Source: Terriglobus roseus (lineage in GTDB: Bacteria > Acidobacteriota > Terriglobia > Terriglobales > Acidobacteriaceae). Taken from it: 64,000 nucleotides of DNA. The translations under genes and the position numbers were made by a program. The stretch spans positions 3,844,001 through 3,908,000 of the forward strand of contig NZ_LT629690.1 in assembly GCF_900102185.1 (NCBI RefSeq), written 5' to 3'. The notes below the pieces were generated by a model. That model was given only the letters and a program-made list of their open reading frames with translations. It had not been told where the DNA came from and searched no databases. Shown one piece after another: positions 39,409 to 47,985 of the stretch (positions are counted from its first letter, which is position 1; every line of letters begins with the position of its first letter).

Positions 39409-41715
39409 ATGATGACTCTCGGCACGCCTGTTCAGCTGATCAAAGGCGTGGGCCCGCGCAATGCGGAGGCACTGAAAAAACGCGGCGTGGAGACCGTGGA
39501 AGATGTGCTGTATCACCTGCCATTTCGCTATGAAAATCGCCTCGATCCGAAGCCGCTGAGCGCGCTGAAGGCCGGCGAAATGGCCAGTGTTATCGGCGAA
39601 GTGCGCGGGTCTACCGTGTTGCGCGCACGCTCCATGCCCATCTTCGAAATGACCGTTGGGCAAGGCACTGGAACGCTGAAGGCCATCTGGTTTCGCGGAC
39701 AGTATCTACAGGACAAATTCAAGCCGGGCCAGATGGTGGCGCTGTACGGCAAGCTGGAGGCGTCGCGTTCGAGCGCGGGCCAGTTCAAGATGATTCAACC
39801 GCAGTTTGAAATGCTGCCCGGACCGGACGAACCACAGGACGCGGTGATGCTGGAGGTGGGCCGCATTGTGCCCGTCTATGAATCGCTGGGCGGCACCACG
39901 GCGTGGGGCGCGAAGCTTGGTTCGCGATGGATGCGGCAGGTGGTGTGGCGACTGCTGGAAGACCTGGCACAGGGGCCGGAGTTGCTGGACCCGCTGCCGC
40001 GCTCGATGCGCAGGCGACTCGGCATGCCGTCGCGCCTGGATGCGTTGCGTGAGGCGCACTTCCCTCCTGCAGGCACGTCCATGGCTGATCTGCAGGGCTT
40101 TCATACAGCGGCGCATGCGCGGTTGATCTTTGAAGAACTCTTCTACCTTGAGTTGGGTTTGGAGCTGAAACGCAAACGCATGCGTGAGCGCGCAGGGATT
40201 GCGTTTGTTGCGGATGAACGCGTGCGTAATGCGATTAAGGAAGTGCTTCCCTTCCGCCCCACCGGCGCGCAGAAACGCGTGCTGGGCGAGATTGTGGAAG
40301 ACATGCGTCAGCCGCAACCGATGCGTCGGCTGCTGCAGGGGGATGTGGGCAGCGGCAAGACGATTGTTGCGATGGAAGCCGCTCTGGTTGCGATTGAAAA
40401 CGGTTATCAGGCTGCGATGATGGCCCCCACGGAGATCCTTGCGACGCAGCATTACCTCTCTGCAAAGAAGCTGCTGAAGCGTTCTTCGCGCGAGTACAAG
40501 GTCACTTTGTTAACCGGTTCGCTTGATGATGCTGAGAAGCGGCGCGCGCGGCGGCGCGTGGCGAGTGGCGAAGCTGAACTCGTCATCGGTACACAGGCGT
40601 TGATTCAGCAGAAGGTGGACTTCGCAAATCTTGGCCTTGTGATTGTGGATGAGCAACATCGCTTTGGTGTGCGTCAGCGATTCACGCTGATGAAGAAGGA
40701 TGAAAGCGCCGATCCGGATGTGCTGGTGATGACCGCGACGCCCATTCCACGCACGCTGGCGTTGACCATTTATGGCGATCTGGAAGTGAGCGTGATTGAT
40801 GAATTGCCGCCGGGCAGAACTCCCGTTGTCACTCGCCGCGTGAGCGAAGAGCGCGCGCTGGAAGTGTGGGATTTTGTGCGTAAACAGATCACGCTGGGAC
40901 GGCAGGCTTATGTTGTTTATCCCGTGATTGAAGGCTCGAAGGACGATCAGCCGGAACTGGATTTTCCTAGTGACGAACAAGCCGGCGAATCAGCGAGCCA
41001 AAACGCCAGCAACAAAGTAGCAAAGAAAACTACGGCTAAGAAGAGTGCTGCAAAGAAGAGCGCGAAGAAGTCTGCGAAGGCGGAAGAGTTGTTTGAAAAG
41101 CCGTCGCTGCGTTCCGCTGTGGAGATGTTTGAAGAGCTTCGCTATGGGCCGCTGCATGGACTCCGTCTTGGGCTGCTGCACGGGCGTTTGAGTGCGGATG
41201 ACAAAGAGATTGTGATGGCGCAGTTCAAGCGTGGCGATCTTGATGTGTTGATCTCCACCACTGTGATTGAAGTGGGCGTGGATGTGCCGAATGCGTCCGT
41301 GATGGTGATTGAACATGCGGAACGCTTTGGGCTGTCGCAGATGCACCAGTTGCGTGGCCGCGTGGGACGTGGTGCTGCGAAGAGTTATTGCGTGCTGATG
41401 ACCGGAGCTCGTGTGTCACCGGAAGCAGAACAACGCCTGGATGCGATGGTGACCACGGACAACGGCTTTGAGCTTGCCGAACTTGATCTGGCGCAGCGTG
41501 GACCCGGTGAGTTCTTCGGAACGAAGCAGGCTGGCTTGCCGGACTTCCGCGTGGCGAACATTGTGCGCGATCGACGTCTGTTGGAGATCGCAAAGAAGGA
41601 AGCTTCTGACTTTGCGGAAGTGCAACTTAAAGACGTCAGCGATGAAGAACGCGCTTTGGTGCGGCAACAGTTGAAACAGCACTGGCAACGTCGTTACGGG
41701 CTGGTGGAAGCCTAG
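39409..41715 (+). CDS. recG: ATP-dependent DNA helicase RecG
   Basis: 768 residues. N-terminal wedge/OB region (LIKGVGPRNAEALKKRGVETVEDVLYHLPFRYENR), then superfamily-2 helicase motifs: Walker A GDVGSGKT (about residue 311), APTEILATQHY, DEQHRFG, MTATPIPRT, STTVIEVGVDVPNA, and HQLRGRVGRG. RecG reverses stalled replication forks and migrates Holliday junctions. The odd feature is a low-complexity Lys/Ala insert (about residues 510-565, with AKKSAKKSAK-type repeats) between helicase motifs, which is absent from typical RecG. Two adjacent ATGs start the gene. It is divergent from the tautomerase operon. Confidence 0.95.
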   Translation: MMTLGTPVQLIKGVGPRNAEALKKRGVETVEDVLYHLPFRYENRLDPKPLSALKAGEMASVIGEVRGSTVLRARSMPIFEMTVGQGTGTLKAIWFRGQYLQDKFKPGQMVALYGKLEASRSSAGQFKMIQPQFEMLPGPDEPQDAVMLEVGRIVPVYESLGGTTAWGAKLGSRWMRQVVWRLLEDLAQGPELLDPLPRSMRRRLGMPSRLDALREAHFPPAGTSMADLQGFHTAAHARLIFEELFYLELGLELKRKRMRERAGIAFVADERVRNAIKEVLPFRPTGAQKRVLGEIVEDMRQPQPMRRLLQGDVGSGKTIVAMEAALVAIENGYQAAMMAPTEILATQHYLSAKKLLKRSSREYKVTLLTGSLDDAEKRRARRRVASGEAELVIGTQALIQQKVDFANLGLVIVDEQHRFGVRQRFTLMKKDESADPDVLVMTATPIPRTLALTIYGDLEVSVIDELPPGRTPVVTRRVSEERALEVWDFVRKQITLGRQAYVVYPVIEGSKDDQPELDFPSDEQAGESASQNASNKVAKKTTAKKSAAKKSAKKSAKAEELFEKPSLRSAVEMFEELRYGPLHGLRLGLLHGRLSADDKEIVMAQFKRGDLDVLISTTVIEVGVDVPNASVMVIEHAERFGLSQMHQLRGRVGRGAAKSYCVLMTGARVSPEAEQRLDAMVTTDNGFELAELDLAQRGPGEFFGTKQAGLPDFRVANIVRDRRLLEIAKKEASDFAEVQLKDVSDEERALVRQQLKQHWQRRYGLVEA

Positions 41716-41730
41716 AAGCCGCGCAAAAGC

Positions 41731-41762
41731 AAAAAGGGCTCGCAGCGACATCCGCCGCGAGC
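41731..41762 (-). terminator. Terminator of the response regulator gene
   Basis: The stem GCTCGCAGCG (41738-41747) pairs with CGCCGCGAGC (41753-41762) with one internal mismatch. Read on the minus strand it is followed by CCTTTTT (41731-41737). Confidence 0.75.
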
Positions 41763-41774
41763 GCTGTCGTTCCT

Positions 41775-42212
41775 TTAGGCTGCCTGCTGCACCGCGAGCT
41801 GCGGCTGGACCGGCACGCGGTGCGAACCCTTCTTGGGGCCGCGCTTGCGGGCCACCAGAACGCGCACACGCTCCAGTAGTTCCACCGGCGAGCATGCGCC
41901 CTTGGGCAGGAACATGTCCGCGCCCACGCCACGTTCATAACCCGTTACGGTGCCGCTGACCATCAGCGACGGCAGGCCAGGCTGTACTTCACGCATGCGA
42001 CGAATCAGTTCCACACCATCCATCTGCGGCATCAGCAGATCGCTGATCAGCAACGACAGTTCACCCGGCGCATACTTCTCCACAATCTCCAGAGCCTCAT
42101 GGCCACTGGTTGCGGTGATGACGCGGTATCCCTTGGTTTCAAGCAGGAATTTGCGGACGGAGAGGGTCTGTTCGTTGTCGTCAACGCAGAGGATGATCTT
42201 CTTAGGGCGCAT
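41775..42212 (-). CDS. Single-domain response regulator (CheY-like)
   Basis: 145 residues. A complete receiver domain: acidic pair in ILCVDDNEQT, phosphoacceptor Asp in LLISDLLMPQMDG (about residue 59), switch Ser/Thr in SLMVSGTVTG, and Lys in FLPKGA. No output domain follows, only a basic, Gln/Val-rich tail (KRGPKKGSHRV ... VQQAA). It is probably a phosphotransfer or protein-protein signalling element; no histidine kinase is adjacent. The frame extends upstream to 42338, but MRPKKIILCVDD at 42212 is the natural start. It is followed by a hairpin terminator. Confidence 0.88.
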   Translation of the reverse strand: MRPKKIILCVDDNEQTLSVRKFLLETKGYRVITATSGHEALEIVEKYAPGELSLLISDLLMPQMDGVELIRRMREVQPGLPSLMVSGTVTGYERGVGADMFLPKGACSPVELLERVRVLVARKRGPKKGSHRVPVQPQLAVQQAA

Positions 42213-42570
42213 GTCGTTCTTAGTCTCCAGAGCAAAAAATGGTGCAGCGACGCCTCTTTGTGGGCGCACGGGTTCGTTGGCCTGAACGCGTGGAAAAAAA
42301 CGCGCAGCCGGGGATGTTTGCCTACGGTTAGAAGGCACTTCAATGGGGTACAGCGAATGTCAGAGGGCTCGCGAAAATCCGCGCAGCGACTGCGCAAAAC
42401 GAATGTGTCTCGTTCAGCGCTTTCCCAAAGTACGAAGCTTCAGGCCGCTGTGCAACGGCGAAACTAAAGCGAAATTCTGTGCGAACTTTTGGACGAGGTT
42501 TCCACCGCTGCAATCAAGTTTTGTAAAAACAATCACTTAGCCTGTGCAACACGCGTGGAAAGGCTTTGTA
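42213..42570. other. Gene-free interval between phzF-like and response regulator genes
   Basis: Lies between two minus-strand genes. No coding frame, tRNA or hairpin terminator was recognised. The base composition is more AT-rich in its right half (about 42460-42540). It presumably holds the promoter of the response regulator; I see no clear hexamers. Confidence 0.4.
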
Positions 42571-43470
42571 TTACGGGTGTGTAAACCGTCCCGTTGCAAC
42601 AAAAACAGTGCAGCCTGCGACGTACACTTCCTGCACCTTCCCATTCTGGAACGAGGCACGGACATGCAACTGCGACGGCCTGTGCACCTCCTGCCCCTGG
42701 AGGATCACGGTCGGTTGGCCGCTTGCGACGACTCCGTGTTTCACCAGGTAGCTGATGCAGCATCCTGCGGCTGAACCTGTGGCCGGATCGTCGCTGCCAT
42801 TGAATGGCATTCGCGCTCGCCATTTCCCTTCGCCTGCATCGGCAATGGCGTAGACAAACTTCGCCCCGGCACTGGTTAGAAGCTCTTTGAGTTCGTTTTG
42901 ATTCACACGCATTCGCTGCAATACATCTACTGACACGAGCGGCAGGATGCAGAACGGAAGGCCGGTGCTAACTACCTGTGGCTGCAGAACCGTGTGGAGA
43001 TCTTCCGCGGCAAGTCCGCATGCGTTGCGCAGCGATTCCCTGGCCAGCACCGCGCCAAATTCAGGATCGCGCTGACGCATTTCGCCGTGAACGCCTTCTT
43101 CCCCCTCAGAAGCACGAAAACGTACCGGGATGGTGCCGGCATCCAGCTTCAGCTTCACTTCTTGTGCATCTGCAAAGTGCGGCAGATTTTCGCGAATCCA
43201 GCTCGCGGTGCCTAGTGTGGGATGCCCTGCGAAGGGCAGTTCCTCCTCCACCGTGAAGATGCGCACGCGCACCCCGTTTTGCAGTTCCTCCTCCGGCGTT
43301 GCGGGAAGGATGAAGGTGGTCTCTGAGAGGTTCGTTTCCCGTGCCAGCGACTGCATCTGCTCCGTGCTCAAACCCGTTGCATCTGAAAAGATTGCAAGCG
43401 GATTGCCTTCATAACGGCGTTCCGCAAAGACATCCACCTGTGCCCAGGAGAGTGTAAGGCTGTTTGACAT
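42571..43470 (-). CDS. PhzF family isomerase-like protein
   Basis: 299 residues of the diaminopimelate-epimerase-like fold. Features: VDVFAERRYEGNPLAIF at the start, the catalytic Glu in ARETNLSETTFIL, FTVEEELPFAGHPTLGTA in the first half, and NGSDDPATGSAAGC in the second, the usual PhzF anion-binding block. PhzF itself isomerises an intermediate of phenazine synthesis. No other phenazine genes are present, so this is a PhzF-like isomerase of unknown substrate. GGAGG lies 7 nt before the ATG. It is divergent from the peroxiredoxin gene. Confidence 0.9.
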   Translation of the reverse strand: MSNSLTLSWAQVDVFAERRYEGNPLAIFSDATGLSTEQMQSLARETNLSETTFILPATPEEELQNGVRVRIFTVEEELPFAGHPTLGTASWIRENLPHFADAQEVKLKLDAGTIPVRFRASEGEEGVHGEMRQRDPEFGAVLARESLRNACGLAAEDLHTVLQPQVVSTGLPFCILPLVSVDVLQRMRVNQNELKELLTSAGAKFVYAIADAGEGKWRARMPFNGSDDPATGSAAGCCISYLVKHGVVASGQPTVILQGQEVHRPSQLHVRASFQNGKVQEVYVAGCTVFVATGRFTHP

Positions 43471-43687
43471 GGTGAAACCTCCAGCGCTATTGTTGCAGGT
43501 GATGACGATGCGTCTGAACTCGACCCACTGCTGCTGTCTCTGTATGCAGGCAGGGTCGGTCGCGCGCCGCTAAGAGCAGCCACAGGACGCAATCGCACCA
43601 GCCCCCCACCCGAAGCCAAAGGTGGGTTTTGTTTTGCACGAGATCACGAAATTCTGCTTCAGGACTACAGGAAAGAGGAACAATACG

Positions 43688-44344
43688 ATGTCTCTCCGCA
43701 TCAACGACACCGCACCTGACTTTACCGCGGAAACCACCCAGGGGCCGATCACTTTCCACGAGTGGATTGGCGATAACTACGCTGTACTCTTCTCGCATCC
43801 GAAGGATTTCACCCCGGTTTGCACCACGGAACTGGGCGCCGCTGCCACGCTGGAGCAGCAGTTTGCTAACCGCGGCGTGAAGATCATTGGCCTGAGCGTC
43901 GACAAGGTGGACGATCACTCCAAGTGGGCGCAGGACATCAAGGATGTGTCCGGTGCCGAAGTGAACTTCCCCGTCATTGCTGACCACGACCTGAAGGTTG
44001 TGAAGCTGTATGACATGCTGCCCGCCGAGGCTGGCGATACCTGCGAAGGCCGCACGCCCGCGAACAACGCGCCTGTGCGCACCGTGTTCGTCATTGGACC
44101 GGACAAGAAGATCAAGCTGACGCTGGCATATCCCATGACCACGGGCCGTAACTTCGATGAGATCCTGCGCGTTGTGGACAGCATTCAGCTCACGGCAAAG
44201 CACCCGGTGGCTACGCCTGCGAACTGGAAGCAGGGCGAAGACGTGATCATCGCCGGTTCTGTCTCCAACGACGACGCAGCAGTGAAGTTCCCGGGCTACA
44301 CGACCGTGAAGCCCTACCTGCGCACGACGCAGCAGCCGCAGTAA
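43688..44344 (+). CDS. Peroxiredoxin, 1-Cys (Prx6) type
   Basis: 218 residues. The peroxidatic Cys45 is in KDFTPVCTTELG, with the conserved Thr three residues earlier and the Arg in TPANNAPVRTVFVIGPD. The long C-terminal arm (about 165-218, TPANWKQGEDVII) is that of the Prx6 subfamily. It reduces H2O2 and organic hydroperoxides in the cytoplasm. AGAGGA lies about 8 nt before the ATG at 43688, which is preferred over an in-frame upstream codon at 43622. The divergent PhzF-like gene shares the promoter region, and tRNA-Cys follows. Confidence 0.93.
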   Translation: MSLRINDTAPDFTAETTQGPITFHEWIGDNYAVLFSHPKDFTPVCTTELGAAATLEQQFANRGVKIIGLSVDKVDDHSKWAQDIKDVSGAEVNFPVIADHDLKVVKLYDMLPAEAGDTCEGRTPANNAPVRTVFVIGPDKKIKLTLAYPMTTGRNFDEILRVVDSIQLTAKHPVATPANWKQGEDVIIAGSVSNDDAAVKFPGYTTVKPYLRTTQQPQ

Positions 44345-44353
44345 CTGCTTCCT

Positions 44354-44395
44354 CTGCTTCTTACCTGCGCGCAAACAGCGTAAAGTAAGAAGCAG
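44354..44395 (+). terminator. Hairpin between peroxiredoxin and tRNA-Cys
   Basis: CTGCTTCTTAC (44354-44364) pairs with GTAAGAAGCAG (44385-44395) across 20 nt. No T-run follows, so it may be a processing or attenuating structure and not a true terminator. Confidence 0.45.
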
Positions 44396-44400
44396 AACGA

Positions 44401-44476
44401 GCACCGGTGGCGAAGTGGCTAACGCGCTGGTCTGCAAAACCAGTATTCGCCGGTTCAATCCCGGCCCGGTGCTCCA
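44401..44476 (+). tRNA. tRNA-Cys (GCA)
   Basis: Complete cloverleaf with encoded CCA. The acceptor stem GCACCGG (44401-44407) pairs with CCGGTGC (44466-44472). The D-stem is GCG/CGC, the anticodon stem CTGGT/ACCAG with loop CTGCAAA (anticodon GCA), and the T-arm GCCGG-TTCAATC-CCGGC. Discriminator T at 44473, then CCA. It is the boundary between conserved genes on the left and the accessory block on the right. Confidence 0.97.
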
Positions 44477-44537
44477 AATTTCTTAGTTGTTTCCTCCGCC
44501 CGCCGAACCAGAGCGAGGTGATGCAGGGAAGATTGTA

Positions 44538-44578
44538 GGGACTCGCCGTATCGGTTAAAACCGACCAAGGCGAGTCCC
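44538..44578 (-). terminator. Nested hairpin at the end of the SDR gene
   Basis: The outer arms GGGACTCGCC (44538-44547) and GGCGAGTCCC (44569-44578) enclose the inner arms TCGGTT (44551-44556) and AACCGA (44559-44564). No long T-run follows. It probably terminates the minus-strand SDR transcript and insulates tRNA-Cys. Confidence 0.6.
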
Positions 44579-44612
44579 ATTGTCTTTGCCGCCTTACTGC
44601 TCCTGGGTGTGG

Positions 44613-45365
44613 CTATGCAATCGCCAGTCCGCCATCCACTCCAAGGACTTGTCCGGTGACCCACGTGTTGTCCGTGCTGGCGAATGACACGATCCAATGA
44701 GCCACTTCCTCCGGAGTGCCGCGGCGCTTCAGGGGAATCTGTTGAATTTCGTGATGCTTCACAGCTTCTGCATCCTCTTTTGAGAGGCCCATCATTTCTG
44801 TCAGAGCTTCGGTTTCTGTCGGGCCTACAGCTATCGCGTTTACTCTGATCCCCATGGGAGCCAGTTCCAATGCCCATGCACGCGTCATGTATTCGAGTGC
44901 TGCTTTGCTGGCGCCATAGTGAGACAGCATGGCCCCCGCCTTGGAGCCAAACGTACTCGAAATGTTGATGATTGTTCCCTTCGTCTCGGTGAGATAAGGA
45001 AGCGCCTCTTTCGCGAGGAGCGTTGGTCCAACAACATTCACGGCGAAGATTTCCTTCACGCGTTCCGCGTCGGCTTGCGCCAAGGGCATGATTGCGCCCG
45101 CTCCGGCATTGTTTACCAAGACATCGATTCTGCCCCATAGCTGAAAAGCTTTTCGAATCGTCACAGAGGCATCCTGTGGATTCGATGTATCGGCGACAAG
45201 AGCTTCGATATTTGGATGGGCCGCAGAAACTTTATCCAGGCGTTCAGCACGCCGCCCCGTGATCAAGACACGGGCGCCCATTGCTGCGAATTGTAGAGCT
45301 GCTGCTCGTCCAATACCTGCGCTGCCGCCAGTAACAATGACGACTTTATCTTCGAACGTTTTCAT
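44613..45365 (-). CDS. Short-chain dehydrogenase/reductase (SDR)
   Basis: 250 residues, classical SDR. Nucleotide motif TGGSAGIGRA, ADTSN, the structural VLVNNAGAGA, and catalytic Ser in INISSTFGS with YGASK (Tyr/Lys), plus the C-terminal VTGQVLGVDGGLAIA. NAD(P)-dependent oxidoreductase of unknown substrate in the cytoplasm. The TGRRAERLD after the second strand (basic residues) suggests NADP preference, which is inference. It is the leftmost gene of the accessory block and ends next to a nested hairpin. No strong ribosome site was seen before the ATG at 45365. Confidence 0.92.
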   Translation of the reverse strand: MKTFEDKVVIVTGGSAGIGRAAALQFAAMGARVLITGRRAERLDKVSAAHPNIEALVADTSNPQDASVTIRKAFQLWGRIDVLVNNAGAGAIMPLAQADAERVKEIFAVNVVGPTLLAKEALPYLTETKGTIINISSTFGSKAGAMLSHYGASKAALEYMTRAWALELAPMGIRVNAIAVGPTETEALTEMMGLSKEDAEAVKHHEIQQIPLKRRGTPEEVAHWIVSFASTDNTWVTGQVLGVDGGLAIA

Positions 45366-45472
45366 GAGAGAGTTTCTTTCTATCGCGCTGTTAATGAATT
45401 ACGCATGCCTTGTGTGATCACTTTGCTGAGCCGTCTTCGCGCGCGAAATAAGCGTGACTTTGTGTGGCAGTG

Positions 45473-45691
45473 TTATTCCTGTGCCCATGCCAGCATGATT
45501 TTGTTTTTCCGGATTCTTTCCGCCAATGCTCGCTGATTTGCCAACTGACGTGTCCGCTGGATGGCTGATGCAAACTCGCCTTCCGCAACGGTTTCAATGA
45601 TCCGGTTTTCGATAAGCCTGGATGCGACATACCTTGACTCGTCTTGTTGGATCTCTTGAGTCAGGTGCTCTATCTCGTTTGGGTATCTCAT
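45473..45691 (-). CDS. Small hypothetical protein (72 residues)
   Basis: 72 residues starting MRYPNEIEHLTQEIQQDESRY: highly charged, predicted helical, with no Cys, signal or membrane segment. The frame stays open to an ATG at 45742, but that start would sit inside the hairpin terminator of the upstream hydrolase. AGGA lies 11 nt before the ATG at 45691. No family recognised. It ends about 100 bp before the SDR start and could be co-transcribed with it. Confidence 0.5.
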   Translation of the reverse strand: MRYPNEIEHLTQEIQQDESRYVASRLIENRIIETVAEGEFASAIQRTRQLANQRALAERIRKNKIMLAWAQE

Positions 45692-45721
45692 CAGTTCGTT
45701 GTTCCTGACGTTGCGGGACCA

Positions 45722-45756
45722 AACGGGCAGGCTTCCACGCATGAAGCCTGCCCGTT
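45722..45756 (-). terminator. Hairpin after the alpha/beta hydrolase gene
   Basis: AACGGGCAGGCTTC (45722-45735) pairs perfectly with GAAGCCTGCCCGTT (45743-45756) across 7 nt; only a short T-tract follows on the minus strand. It covers the ATG at 45742. Confidence 0.75.
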
Positions 45757-45764
45757 CGGACGTC

Positions 45765-46610
45765 TTACGCTCTAAACCGAGCGCCGTGAACTGAATTCAG
45801 GAACTGCAACAGGTCTGCATTGACCTGATCTGCATGTGTGGCGGTGAGACCGTGAGGCAGTCCGGGATAGTAGATTTCCTTCGCCCCCATGATGAGTTTG
45901 GCCGACTGTCTTCCGGTGTTATCAATCGGCACGATCTGATCGTCTTCCCCGTGCATGATCAAAGTGGGGACATCGAACTTCCTGAGATCTTCATGGAAAT
46001 CAGTCTCAGAGAATGCTTTGACGGAATCGTAGATATTCTTCAGACCGCCTTGCATGCTCCAGAGCCAGAACTGATCCAGAAGCCCTTGCGACACCTTGGC
46101 ACCAGGGCGATTCGCACCGTAGAACGGTACGGCGAAGTCCTTATAGAACTGCGAACGATCCTTCGTCAGGCTGCTGCGCGATGAGTCGAACACCTCAATG
46201 GGGATTCCATTGGGATTGGTAAGAGACTTAACCATGATGGGAGGCACGGCGGCGATTAAAACTGCTGCCGCGACGCGCTTTGAGCCATGTCTGCCGATGT
46301 AACGAGCGACCTCACCACCACCGGTGGAATGTCCGATGAGGGTTACGTCGTTCAAATCCAGAGTCTCGATGAGTGAGGCCAGATCGTCAGCGTACCCGTT
46401 CATATCATTGCCAGACCAGGCCTGATCCGATCGACCGTGACCGCGTCGATCATGTGCGATTACACGGAAACCATTCTGTGCGAGGAAATGCAGTTGTCCA
46501 TCCCATGCGTCGGCATTCAAAGGCCAGCCGTGAGAAAACGTGACGACTGGCCCAGCTCCCCAATCCTTGTAGTAAATCGTTGTGCCGTCTTTTCCCTTGA
46601 ACGTGCTCAT
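45765..46610 (-). CDS. Alpha/beta hydrolase, cofactor-free haloperoxidase-like
   Basis: 281 residues. Oxyanion [13 protein letters not shown], nucleophile elbow [14 protein letters not shown] (Ser about 97), acid in [11 protein letters not shown], and His in [14 protein letters not shown] complete the Ser-His-Asp triad. [11 protein letters not shown] is typical of the non-haem chloroperoxidase/arylesterase group, which also carries out perhydrolysis in vitro. No signal peptide, so cytoplasmic. It begins 51 bp after the cupin stop and has no ECF41-like motif of its own, so it is probably the third gene of the unit starting at 47866. Followed by a hairpin. Confidence 0.9.
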   Translation of the reverse strand: MSTFKGKDGTTIYYKDWGAGPVVTFSHGWPLNADAWDGQLHFLAQNGFRVIAHDRRGHGRSDQAWSGNDMNGYADDLASLIETLDLNDVTLIGHSTGGGEVARYIGRHGSKRVAAAVLIAAVPPIMVKSLTNPNGIPIEVFDSSRSSLTKDRSQFYKDFAVPFYGANRPGAKVSQGLLDQFWLWSMQGGLKNIYDSVKAFSETDFHEDLRKFDVPTLIMHGEDDQIVPIDNTGRQSAKLIMGAKEIYYPGLPHGLTATHADQVNADLLQFLNSVHGARFRA

Positions 46611-46661
46611 CGGGTACTTCTCTCCTGAATGTATGCAGATGAATTTTGTGATTCGTACTGT

Positions 46662-47051
46662 TTAGTTGGCAGGGATCACGACTGGCGCGTCTTTGTCCTT
46701 CACTAGGAACACAACGAACTTTGCTGGGCGTGTGCGGCTCGCGTTGCGACCGATGACATGAACATCGTTGGGGCCTTCGTAGAAGCTTTGGCCCGGCTTG
46801 AGAGTGACCTCTTTGCCGCCGCGAACCTGCATCACAATCGAACCTTCCAGCACATAAATGAACCCATGTGCGTTGTGGCGATGCACAGGATCAGAAGAGC
46901 CCGGTGGGTATGTGACCGTGATCATCAGACCCTCCTTACCGGGAAGATCTGTCAGGTCTTTCGACATCACCTCTGTCACCTTGGCCTGTTGTGCGAGCAA
47001 GCAATGGGGTGCGAGCCACGCAAGACATAGAACGAGCTTTGCTAACTTCAT
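46662..47051 (-). CDS. Secreted cupin-domain protein
   Basis: 129 residues: a Sec signal peptide (MKLAKLVLCLAWLAPHCLLAQQ) and a single RmlC-like cupin with the first metal motif PVHRHNAHGFIYVLEG (H-x-H and later Glu) and the second near SFYEGPNDVHVIGRN. Probably a periplasmic metal-binding cupin of unknown activity. AAGGAGG lies 8 nt before the ATG at 47051, a very strong site. It sits 23 bp after the NmrA-like gene in the same direction and is predicted to belong to the ECF41-controlled unit. Confidence 0.87.
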   Translation of the reverse strand: MKLAKLVLCLAWLAPHCLLAQQAKVTEVMSKDLTDLPGKEGLMITVTYPPGSSDPVHRHNAHGFIYVLEGSIVMQVRGGKEVTLKPGQSFYEGPNDVHVIGRNASRTRPAKFVVFLVKDKDAPVVIPAN

Positions 47052-47074
47052 CAACGTGTCCTCCTTGTTGTGGC

Positions 47075-47866
47075 TTAGCGAGTTGGGGCCGTTGCAGATT
47101 GTGTGAGCCAGGTCTTGAAGCTTGTCGTTCCCAGCCGAGCGTCCTTGCCAGGGACAAGCGTGCGTTCGTCGACTTCAACACCGAAATATCCAGCGGCGGG
47201 ATCGGCAACCACATTGCGCGGGTCATTACGAGCAATCAGGCCCAGGCGGATGAACTCATCGAGACGAAACTGATCTGGACCAGCGATTTCAACAATGCCG
47301 TTCACAGGTATGCCAGCAGCAACGCGTCCTACTCCCGCTGCCACGTCGTCAGCCGCCATTGGTTGAATGAGAACGGGCGCGAGACGAACCGTAGTGCCGT
47401 CGCTTGCTGTGTCTGCAATGTTCTTCACGAACTCAAAGAACTGCGTGGCATGCACGATGGAGAATGGAATCCCCGACTCTGCGATCAACTTTTCCTGTGC
47501 AAGCTTTGCGCGGAAGTATCCACGAATCGTCTTGGGGCCGTCGGAAGGGCGATCCTGTGCAATGCGATCTGTACCTACGACAGAGAGCGCGACGTAATGC
47601 TGAACGCCTGCCGCTTTTCCATACTGGATAAGGTTGCGCGTGGCAGTGTTGAAGAAGTTCATCGCGTCGTCTTCATCAAAGGAACGCGAGTTGGATACGT
47701 CCACTACAACCTCGGCCCCATTCAATACCTCTGCGAGACCTTCTCCAGTCAACGTGTTGACGCCGGAGTTCGGTGATGCCGCGATCGCTTCATGTCCGTG
47801 AGCCGCAAGCTTGCTAACAAGCTTTGATCCGATGAGACCCGTGCCGCCGATGACGACGATTTTCAT
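47075..47866 (-). CDS. NmrA-like NAD(P)-binding oxidoreductase (atypical SDR)
   Basis: 263 residues. The Rossmann motif VVIGGTGLIGSKLV is at the very N-terminus; SVVGTDRI and the YFRAKLAQEKLIAESGIPFSIVHAT block are typical of the NmrA/atypical SDR group used as quinone reductases or redox sensors. Cytoplasmic, substrate unknown. AAGGGG lies about 9 nt before the ATG. About 55 bp upstream lies an ECF41-type promoter variant (47921-47947, minus strand). Epimerase/oxidoreductase genes are a known neighbour class of ECF41 sigma factors, which fits this context. Confidence 0.87.
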   Translation of the reverse strand: MKIVVIGGTGLIGSKLVSKLAAHGHEAIAASPNSGVNTLTGEGLAEVLNGAEVVVDVSNSRSFDEDDAMNFFNTATRNLIQYGKAAGVQHYVALSVVGTDRIAQDRPSDGPKTIRGYFRAKLAQEKLIAESGIPFSIVHATQFFEFVKNIADTASDGTTVRLAPVLIQPMAADDVAAGVGRVAAGIPVNGIVEIAGPDQFRLDEFIRLGLIARNDPRNVVADPAAGYFGVEVDERTLVPGKDARLGTTSFKTWLTQSATAPTR

Positions 47867-47920
47867 GATTCATCCCCTTAGTTGAATGGCAATTTGATAC
47901 ATGCCACTCGTACTCGCTAT

Positions 47921-47947
47921 GACCGAACAGGGATGAATTGTGTGACG
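47921..47947 (-). promoter_or_regulatory. ECF41-type promoter candidate before the NmrA-like/cupin/hydrolase genes
   Basis: Read on the minus strand: CGTCACA (47947-47941), 16 bp, then GGTC (47924-47921). It differs from the two perfect copies at 50.4-50.5 kb only in the first base of each element. The -10 lies about 55 bp from the ATG at 47866, nearly the same distance as the copy before the Rieske gene (57 bp). Confidence 0.6.
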
Positions 47948-47985
47948 GGAATTTTCAATCTTTCATGCAAGAAACGCATGCAGCA

